Positions 57,340 through 64,000 of a stretch of 64,000 nucleotides of DNA are shown one piece after another. Every line of letters begins with the position of its first letter. The stretch's first letter is position 1. Location: positions 1 to 64,000 of the forward strand of contig NZ_AQUU01000002.1 in NCBI RefSeq assembly GCF_000372365.1, in the 5' to 3' direction. The DNA is from Aggregatibacter actinomycetemcomitans DSM 8324. Its GTDB lineage: Bacteria > Pseudomonadota > Gammaproteobacteria > Enterobacterales > Pasteurellaceae. The notes beneath the pieces were generated by a model, which saw only the letters and a list, made by a program, of their open reading frames with translations, was not told the origin of the DNA and searched no databases. A program made the position numbers and the translations under genes.

Positions 57340-59760
57340 CTACAAGCGTTCCACTTGAACCAAATTAGAATGTTGCGGATTGCCTTTCGCCAGTGGTGAC
57401 GGGCGTTGGGTGGTCAGCACATTAATACAACCGGAATGGTCGATGCGATCCTTATCCGGTGCATACCACGCTCCTTCGCTTAATGCGACGACCCCCGGAA
57501 TAATACGCGGAGTCACCTTGACGTTAATACGCACTTCACCACGATCATTAAAAATACGAATCAGATCGCCGTTTTGAATACCACGCGGTTGCGCATCAAT
57601 GGGGTTCATCCACACTTCCTGCGGATTGGCGGCTTTTAACACATCCACATTACCATAGGTGGAGTGCGTGCGGGCTTTGTAATGGAAACCGCTGAGTTGT
57701 AGCGGGTATTTTTCCATGAGCGGATCGCCATAATGCTCGAAGCTTTGCGCATGAACCGGTAACGGATGAATCACTTCATCTTCTGCCAGCTTCTAGGTTT
57801 TGGCGATTTCCGCTAGACGGGAGGAATAAATTTCAATTTTGCCGGATGGTGTTTTCAGCGGGTGAGCTTCCGGGTCGTCGCGGAAATCTTTATATGCCAC
57901 TTTGAAACCGTTCGGATCCACCTTTTTGAAAATCCCTTGTTGTCTGAATTCCTCAAAGGTCGGTAATTCAGGCAGTTTTTCGCGGGATTGTGCATAAATA
58001 TAGCGTAGCCATTCTTCCTGTGTGCGACCTTCGGTGAATTTGTCTTTTACCCCCATTTTGTCCGCCAAGTCGCTCAACATATCGTAAATCGTGCGACATT
58101 CAAAAGACGGTTTAACCACTTGGTCGGCAAAAATCACATACGCCATATTGGAGACGAAAGCGTCCAGTGCAAAATCCATTTGTTCCGAAGTGGTGCAATC
58201 CGGCAACAAAATATCGCTGTATTTCGCGGTGGAAGTCATGTGATTATCAATGGTGATGACCATTTCGCATTGGCTGTCGTCCTGCAAAATGTCATGAGTG
58301 CGGTTAATTTGCGCGTGCTGATTGATAAGGCAGTTACTTGAATAGTTCCAGATTACTTTAATCGGCGCGGACAGTTTATCTACGCCGCGAATGCCGTCGG
58401 TAAGTGCGGTCATTTCCGGTCCCCGAATAATGGCGTCAGTCCACATGAACATCGGAATACTGGCTTTCACCGGATTTTTTAACGTTGGCATTCGCACAAA
58501 CGGAATGCTGTACGCACTTTCCCGTGCGCCGGTGTTGCCGCCATGAATGCCGACATTACCGGTTAAAATCGGCAGCATGGCAATGGCGCGGGAAATGAGT
58601 TCACCGTTACTGCGTCGTTGTGGTCCCCAACCTTGGGAAATAAATGCCGGTTTGGTGCTACCGATTTCACGGGCTAATTTAATAATACGATCCACCGGAA
58701 TACCGGTGATTTTCGATGCCCACTCCGGAGTTTTGGCTATACCATCATCGCCCTGCCCCAAAATATAGGCTTTGTAATGTCCGTTTTGCGGTGCGCCCTC
58801 CGGTAAGGTTTTTTCATCGTAGCCGACACAGTATTTATCAAGGAAGGGCTGATCCACCAAATCTTCGGTAATCATCACATACGCCAGCGCAGAAACCAGT
58901 GCCGCATCAGTGCCGGGACGAATCGGAATCCATTCGTCTTCACGCCCGACGCCTGTGTCGGTATAGCGTGGGTCAATTAAAATCATTTTGGCGTTGGAGC
59001 GTTGCTTTGCCTGTTCGATACAGTAGGTCAAGCCACCGCCGCTCATGCGTGTCTCGGCGGGATTGTTACCAAACAGTACGATAAGCTTGGTGTTTTCGAT
59101 GTCCGCCATCCCGTTTCCGAGCGCCCATCCGCCTCCGTAGGTATAATCTAACCCCACAGCAATTTGCGCGGTGCTGTAATCGCCGTAGTGGTTTAAATAC
59201 CCACCGATACAGTTCATAAAACGCGCCACCATAGTAGAAGCCGGTGGCCAGGATTTGGTCATGGTGCCGCCCAGTGTACCGGTGCCGTAGTTCAAATAAA
59301 TAGATTCATTGCCGTATTTTGCAATATTACGTTTCAAGGCATCGGCAATTTCTGTTAAAGCTTCATCCCAACTGATGCGTTTGAACTTGCCTTCACCACG
59401 TTTTCCTACGCGTTTCATCGGATATTTCAAACGATCGGGATTATAAACACGACGACGCATAGAACGCCCACGTAAACAGGCGCGCACCTGGTGATCCACA
59501 TTATAAGTTTCCGTGCCTGTATTATCGGTTTCCACATAGGTAATGCGATTATCCTTAACATGCATACGTAACGGGCAACGACTTCCGCAATTGACAGTAC
59601 AGGCGCTCCATACCACCTTTTCCACACTTTCTTGTTCTTTTTTTAATGTGTTCGTCGCCATCACATTAAACGGCAGGACAATATCCGCCGCTATAATGGC
59701 AGCACCTGCCAATGATGACTTAATAAAATCTCGGCGACTAAGTTGGTTAAAATTATTCAT
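57340..59760 (-). pseudogene. dmsA: DMSO reductase catalytic subunit DmsA with an in-frame amber stop
   Basis: An 806-codon molybdoenzyme frame from ATG 59760. The twin-arginine signal is SRRDFIK, the [4Fe-4S] site CTVNCGSRC with a later RACLRG, and the molybdenum ligand Ser lies in HYGDYSTAQ. Codon 656 (57795-57793) is TAG in AEIAKT-stop-KLAEDE. The frame then continues without damage through the C-terminal pterin-binding domain (NGDLIRIFNDRGEVR) to the normal end. Relatives have Trp there as I recall, so TGG to TAG is likely. The truncated 655-residue product should be inactive unless the stop is suppressed or is a sequencing error. Confidence 0.9.
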
Positions 59761-59851
59761 AACTATCCCCCTCATACACATTACTAGTAATATCAAGGAG
59801 TGATCATTTAACCATTTATGGTGAGTCAAAGAATTTGAAATCGATCACAAA

Positions 59852-59898
59852 AGATAACCGAGCATCCCAAAAACTGACAAAAACATGATCAAAATCAA
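59852..59898 (-). promoter_or_regulatory. Candidate FNR site and -10 of the dms operon
   Basis: On the minus strand 59898-59885 reads TTGATTTTGATCAT, matching the FNR consensus TTGAT-N4-ATCAA at 9 of 10 positions. A -10-like TTATCT lies at 59857-59852, placing the site centre about 46 bases upstream of the inferred start, near the usual -41.5. This fits anaerobic induction of dmsA. Confidence 0.65.
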
Positions 59899-60035
59899 TA
59901 GTTAAAATAAACTACAATGCCTCTTACTTTTCCCTCAAAATGTAAAAGGAATTGATCGTTTTCAGTTTCGTGAAGTTTAATATCTAAAATAGTAATTACT
60001 TGTTGAGAGATATTTGAAATTTTTTCGTTGTTCAC
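59895..60035 (-). CDS. 46-residue AT-rich small ORF
   Basis: A GTG-started frame, MNNEKISNISQQVITILDIK at the start and ending VRGIVVYFNY. GGGGAT precedes the start. The product is soluble and unrecognised. Its stop lies inside the candidate FNR site of dmsA. It may be a genuine small gene or the end of a lost accessory gene. Confidence 0.3.
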   Translation of the reverse strand: MNNEKISNISQQVITILDIKLHETENDQFLLHFEGKVRGIVVYFNY

Positions 60036-60289
60036 AATTAAATCCCCTATGGGCTTTGGTTGAAAATTTGCTTTTCACTGTTTGTTTCTTGAGCACTTTA
60101 AAAGGGTGAATTATTAAGGCTATAAGCCTTAATGCAGCGAAGCGGTAAACCTGCGGATCTTGCTTGTTGTTGGAAACGTACTGGGCGTGCCGACCTTTCT
60201 AGCAGATAACATGCCAATTTCCCCTCCTGCTGAAATCTTACAACATATATCCCATTAAATAACGCTAAAGAGGTCCACAGCAAGCGGCA

Positions 60290-60582
60290 ATGCAAAAATT
60301 CGGTCATATAAAACTTTTTTCAGGCAAAGCCGAAAAAAAACGAAGAGCAGCTCAATGAGCTACTTAATTATATTCGAGAGGACGATGCACTTGTCGTTAC
60401 AAAATTCGATAGACTAGGGAGTAGCCTAAGCCAATGCTTAAAAATGGCAGATTTTTTATTAGAAAACAAAATCGGTTTCATTACATTAAATCAAGCGATA
60501 GGCACTACAAAACGCAAGGATCCTATGGCTATACCTATTATAAATAGTAGGTATTTTATACACCATAAAGAATTTTTTTAAA
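60290..60582 (+). pseudogene. Fragment of a serine recombinase (resolvase/invertase)
   Basis: Starting near 60290 one frame reads QKFGHIKLFSGKAEKK. After a frameshift at about 60340 the next reads EEQLNELLNYIREDDALVVT, then KFDRLGSSL, IGFITLNQAIGTT and DPMAI, the core of the resolvase/invertase catalytic domain. The N-terminal catalytic Ser segment and the C-terminal DNA-binding domain are missing. Clearly non-functional. It points to a former transposon, plasmid or invertible element here. Confidence 0.75.
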
Positions 60583-60670
60583 AGTCTTTCACAAGCCTTT
60601 TATAAATCTTTTACATATTATTTATAGAAAAAAATAAAAAACGAGCAAAATAACTACCGCTTTCCTACGG

Positions 60671-60853
60671 TTACCCCATAGATGCAACAGCAGCTTGCTT
60701 ATATTGCCCCTCATAAACTTCTATTGTCATAGCCGTCCAAATTGTCGGCATAGTATAAATAACTGGTTCGGAACCATAAGATAGAGAATGCTCAATATCA
60801 TTTCGAGGTTTAAGCATTGCCATTGAAATTGTTAAAAGCTCTCTACTCATCAT
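60671..60853 (-). CDS. 60-residue hypothetical protein
   Basis: Starts MMSRELLTISMAMLKPRND. No family recognised. Its ATG overlaps the end of the 84-residue ORF upstream, as in a coupled pair. AT-rich region; may be a remnant. Confidence 0.35.
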   Translation of the reverse strand: MMSRELLTISMAMLKPRNDIEHSLSYGSEPVIYTMPTIWTAMTIEVYEGQYKQAAVASMG

Positions 60854-61097
60854 TTAGTCCTTTTAAAAGTTCGTCCAAATTCAAATTTAACTTACATTTT
60901 GCATAATGCAACAAGGCAAGAATAATCACACCTCTAACACGAACATTGATCCAATTTACCTGATAATCTTCGTAAAGTTCATAGAAAAATTCATAGGTGC
61001 GATTTTTCTGTATAGCATAAGTACGCCCTGATTTTTGTACATTTGAACCTGTAACAAAATCAAGATAATCAACATAATCAAAGATAGTTAAAATCAA
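60843..61097 (-). CDS. 84-residue hypothetical protein
   Basis: Has a TTG start in the available frame. The product reads YEFFYELYEDYQVNWINVRV and ends LNLDELLKGLNDE. Not recognised. Immediately upstream on the same strand another open stretch (about 61085-61225) reads LSTVRFTEAQYRLIDKLLEV, resembling a ribbon-helix-helix or plasmid-type small protein, and ends overlapping this ORF. Probably part of one decayed mobile unit. Confidence 0.35.
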   Translation of the reverse strand: MILTIFDYVDYLDFVTGSNVQKSGRTYAIQKNRTYEFFYELYEDYQVNWINVRVRGVIILALLHYAKCKLNLNLDELLKGLNDE

Positions 61098-61099
61098 TA

Positions 61100-62350
61100 C
61101 ACATAAATTCTGCCACAGTATTAAATAACGCTGCTTTTTTATTAAGATTAGTAACTTCTAAAAGTTTATCAATCAATCTATATTGAGCTTCTGTAAATCT
61201 TACCGTAGATAAATTTAGTGCTTATTTTTTTCGGTTTCTCTTGTTTAATTTCGCCGCTTGAAGCCTGTGAGATAAAAGTGGCGGCGTTTGTTGCGTGAAG
61301 ATAATCGCTGACAATCTGGCAGCTGGCAGTTAATGCATTGAATAAATGCCTGAATACAACTAATCAACAAAATGAATGGCGCATTCCCTAGCAACGTAAA
61401 CACATTCCCCAAGAGATAGTATTACACTAGTAGCATACAAAAAATCTACACCAATCAAATTCAGCAAAAGTTAAATAGTTTAAAACTTGAACGTAAACAA
61501 ATTTTACGCCAATTGGCGATTTTTAAAGGCAAGATGGCAACCTTAAATGAGACCATTAAGATTACGCAAGAATAGCAAGTATGGTAGAATTTAATACTGA
61601 CCTGTTCATCTGCCGCACCTGCAATGCTTCAAAGATAAGCTCCGTAAAATGCTATTAAGTATTCTACATCAATGCTCTTACCGCACTTTCACCTTGTGAG
61701 AAATCTCTGAGCTTACTGTTAAACACGATAACCAAGACATCACAGTCACCAAAGAGCATAAAGATTCCGTGCGCGGAGCATTAATCTTTTTTTCTACATA
61801 AAACACCATGAAATTAGCCCGAAAGATGTCAAATGGAAACTCATTACTAATTAAAGTAGCAACCTCAAGCCGATAAAACCCTTCACGTTCAACTAGTCCT
61901 TTTTCTCTAATCGCAATAAAATTCGCTTGATTGCCCGGTAATAGTTATCATGAACCTCAACAAGTTGTGGATGACTACGTAAGGCTAATCAGGCTCTGCA
62001 ATTTCAAAATAAGGCAACTAGTAGTCATTATGCTCTTGTAAAACCTTTGCAATGCAAGGGCAGTTATCAACGATGGAGGTTGAGGGACTTCAGGCATGAA
62101 TGATATGAGTTCATTGATTTCCTGTGTTAACATATTGACCTATCTTGCAAGTATTTCTTGCTTTGCCTTTAACAGCAGTAATTGCTCAATCGGTTCGTAC
62201 TTCAAGAACTTTTGTATCACAATAAAAAACCCCTATCAAATGTAATTTTAATAGGGATTTTAGAATTTTTAATAAACTAAATCTTTGTGCAACTGCTACA
62301 TAATACCGAATTCACCTGAAAAAGTAACCGCACTTTTTATTAGCCGATGC
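61100..62350. other. Decayed, gene-poor mobile-element region
   Basis: No intact gene. Short coding-like stretches remain. On the minus strand around 61220-61340 a frame reads FNALTASCQIVSDYLHATNA. On the plus strand 61438-61575 reads QIQQKLNSLKLERKQILRQL, a coiled coil. On the minus strand about 61720-61915 reads IREKGLVEREGFYRLEVATL. At about 62090-62140 another reads MLTQEINELISFMPEVPQPP. They look like scattered pieces of phage or plasmid genes. A hairpin with one mismatch at 62229-62259 (ACCCCTAT/ATAGGGAT, then T-rich) may be a terminator. Confidence 0.5.
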
Positions 62351-63109
62351 TTAGTTAATTTTGAAACTGATCGGCACGCTGATTGAAGATGAAATCCCCG
62401 CCGGGCGCGGACCAATAGAGCGGGCGCTATTGACCGCACTTAACGCCGCATTATCCAAATCTTCCGCGCCTGAACTTTTTACGATGCTCGCCCCACTAAT
62501 GGAACCATCTGCACCGATGGAGAAAGAAACGGTCACAATGCCTTGCTTACGCATCATTTTGGCACGTGTTGGGTAGCGTTTATGTTTCTCAATTTCACGT
62601 CGAATTGCCGATAAATAGGCATTTCTTTCATCGCTGCTGGCGCCACTGCCTGCCAAATTCGGATTATTGGTTGTCACCGGACCGGTTGATGTGGCTTTAG
62701 AATTCACCGAAGCATTGGAATCTACCGTTTTGTCACCCACAGGCACATCTGTTCTCGGTTTTTGCTTCGGCTTCTCTTTCGGTTTTTCCTTTGGGTTTTC
62801 TTTCGGCTTCTCTTTTGGTTTTTCCGGCTCTTTCGGTTTTTCAACTTTCGGCGGTTCCGGCTTTACCGTCGGGTCATCCACCGTTTCCTGCTTTTCAGGT
62901 TCCGGCGCTTTTTCTTCTACCGGTGGCGGTTCAGCTTCCACTTGCGCCATCAGCATTTCCATGGAGATGCTGGTGGACAATTCCCCGACAACGCTATTGG
63001 CACTGAAATCTGATTTCTTCACGTGACTCCAAAACAACAAATAAACAATCACAGCATGAATCAGCAGAGACAAAAGCAAACTTAAGAGTGAACGCTTTGC
63101 TGTTTGCAT
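62351..63109 (-). CDS. tonB: Energy transducer TonB
   Basis: A 252-residue periplasm-spanning protein that carries proton-motive energy from ExbBD to outer-membrane receptors for heme, iron and transferrin. N-terminal anchor SLLSLLLSLLIHAVIVYLLF has the functional His. A Pro/Lys/Glu-rich spacer (about 60-120, repeating KPKE) follows, and the C-terminal TonB domain is NAYLSAIRREIEKHKRYPTRA...GIVTVSFSI. Last gene of exbB-exbD-tonB, with an uptake signal just after the stop. Confidence 0.96.
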   Translation of the reverse strand: MQTAKRSLLSLLLSLLIHAVIVYLLFWSHVKKSDFSANSVVGELSTSISMEMLMAQVEAEPPPVEEKAPEPEKQETVDDPTVKPEPPKVEKPKEPEKPKEKPKENPKEKPKEKPKQKPRTDVPVGDKTVDSNASVNSKATSTGPVTTNNPNLAGSGASSDERNAYLSAIRREIEKHKRYPTRAKMMRKQGIVTVSFSIGADGSISGASIVKSSGAEDLDNAALSAVNSARSIGPRPAGISSSISVPISFKIN

Positions 63110-63118
63110 AACATTCTC

Positions 63119-63565
63119 CTAGTTGCTGACCGGCTGCTCTGCAGGTTTGGTGGATTGTTCATAGGCAGGTTTCGGTTTGTCCGCACCATTGTCTTTGGTT
63201 GCCACAATCGCTACATCTTTAATTTCATTTTTTGCCAATAAATCGGTGACGGAAACGAAATCCTGGAAAGAGGCCTCGGAATCAATTTTTAGCGTCACTT
63301 TTTGCTTTTTATCCCAACCGGCGATTTCACTCTCCAAGCTTTCAAGATTGGTAGGTTTATCGTTGAAATATAATTCACCTTTTGCCGTTACCGTTAACAA
63401 TTTTGCCAACTCATTGGATTTGAATGCGACGGAAGAACTGGCTTTCGGTACATTCACTTGGATTTTCCCCTGGGAAATGAAAGATGCCGTAATCAGCACA
63501 ATCGCAAGTAGCACCAACATAATATCAATGAACGGGATAATGTTGATTTCATCAAACTTTTTCAC
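63119..63565 (-). CDS. exbD: Biopolymer transport protein ExbD
   Basis: A 148-residue inner-membrane protein. The single N-terminal span [21 protein letters not shown] contains the essential proton-binding Asp. The periplasmic domain follows. The C-terminus is slightly extended ([17 protein letters not shown]). It lies between exbB and tonB with 3- and 9-base gaps, so the three are one operon. Confidence 0.96.
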   Translation of the reverse strand: MKKFDEINIIPFIDIMLVLLAIVLITASFISQGKIQVNVPKASSSVAFKSNELAKLLTVTAKGELYFNDKPTNLESLESEIAGWDKKQKVTLKIDSEASFQDFVSVTDLLAKNEIKDVAIVATKDNGADKPKPAYEQSTKPAEQPVSN

Positions 63566-63568
63566 GGG

Positions 63569-64000
63569 TTATTCCTTATCCTGTTCTTCTTTTTTATGTT
63601 GTTGAGAATTTAGTACTTTCCACTTCAGACGGTTCACTTCGACTTTGCGTCCCAAGGCGTTATAGAAAATCATGGAAGGAATCGCCACCAGAATACCCAG
63701 TGCGGTGGCTTTTAAGGCCAAAGATAAGTGCAGCATGATTTCACCGGCATCTACTTCACCACCGGATTGACCGATTTGGTAGAAGGTCAGCAAAATCCCG
63801 ATAACTGTGCCTAAGAGACCCACATAGGGCGCGTTTGCTCCCACAGTAGAAACTATGGTGAGATTACGGTTTAAATCAATTTCAAGTGCATAAATGGTGG
63901 AATATTGACTCACTTTAACACGGGATAAAAAGAAGAAACGTTCGATGACCATGGTGAGCATTAATACGCTCATAAACAGTAATAAACCGATAATAATGTA
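63569..64000 (-). CDS. exbB: Biopolymer transport protein ExbB, N-terminus beyond window
   Basis: The frame is open to the right edge ([28 protein letters not shown]). The family has about 10 more N-terminal residues, so the start lies just past base 64000. Contains [23 protein letters not shown] and [23 protein letters not shown], the proton-channel helices. With ExbD it powers TonB. Ends 3 bases before exbD. Confidence 0.95.
   Translation of the reverse strand, partial: YIIIGLLLFMSVLMLTMVIERFFFLSRVKVSQYSTIYALEIDLNRNLTIVSTVGANAPYVGLLGTVIGILLTFYQIGQSGGEVDAGEIMLHLSLALKATALGILVAIPSMIFYNALGRKVEVNRLKWKVLNSQQHKKEEQDKE

Noticed and set aside
59831-59849. TTGAAATCGATCAC as a second FNR site for dmsA
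   Set aside because: Poor right half-site and located at or downstream of the inferred start.
62667-63026. Plus-strand 119-residue frame rich in GFSFGFSF repeats
   Set aside because: Exact antisense of the KPKE-repeat spacer of tonB; no ribosome site and composition dictated by the other strand.

Overview
The window is a chromosomal segment of a Pasteurellaceae bacterium, most likely Aggregatibacter or a close Haemophilus relative. Three things support this. The 9-base DNA uptake signal AAGTGCGGT is scattered through it in both orientations and often paired head-to-head as terminators. Gene neighbourhoods match that family (dapF-xerC-yigB, tatABC-hemB, dmsABCD, zwf-cysQ, tonB-exbD-exbB). It also carries family-specific genes such as a protein E-like adhesin lipoprotein, comE1 and comF. 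Species assignment is inference.

Layout. 1-420: edge of an IS200-type element and a terminator. 491-16.3 kb: housekeeping genes (pyrG, brnQ, nfuA, comF, asd, comE1, clpB, protein E, purM, dapF, xerC, yigB), with remnants of hisIE and purN. 16.7-31.6 kb: one 15-kb co-directional biosynthetic operon of the aryl-polyene (APE) type. It encodes a ketosynthase-like chain-length factor, acyltransferases, two ACPs, two acyl-ACP ligases (one fused to a dehydratase), a glycosyltransferase, a thioesterase, a LolA-like carrier, an MMPL exporter, a lipoprotein, two ketosynthases, a dehydratase and a ketoreductase. Together these would build a polyene carboxylic acid on ACP, attach it to a lipid and export it to the outer membrane. 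A flavoprotein gene inside the operon has been deleted down to its two ends.

32.0-42.3 kb: the oxidative pentose-phosphate genes gnd, pgl and zwf, with cysQ and an OPT transporter. Between gnd and pgl lies a repeat-rich accessory patch (vapD, a thioredoxin-fold protein, a racemase, a small P-loop ATPase, a 39-residue membrane peptide). It has a MITE-like element and a ~125-bp repeat present in both orientations. 42.6-50.0 kb: an rclC/rclR reactive-chlorine pair, nudE, yrfG, hslR, hslO, tatABC and hemB.

50.2-54.8 kb: glyS and glyQ, separated by an accessory insert with broken toxin-antitoxin/defence-type genes. 55.0-59.8 kb: an anaerobic DMSO reductase operon in which dmsA has an in-frame stop and the terminal ferredoxin gene is broken. 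59.9-62.3 kb: a gene-poor, AT-rich graveyard of mobile-element fragments. 62.3-64.0 kb: tonB-exbD-exbB, with exbB running off the window.

A recurring theme is gene decay (hisIE, purN, APE flavoprotein, dmsA, napF-like, MNT, DUF1016-like, serine recombinase), each readable directly from the sequence. No tRNA, rRNA or CRISPR array was seen.
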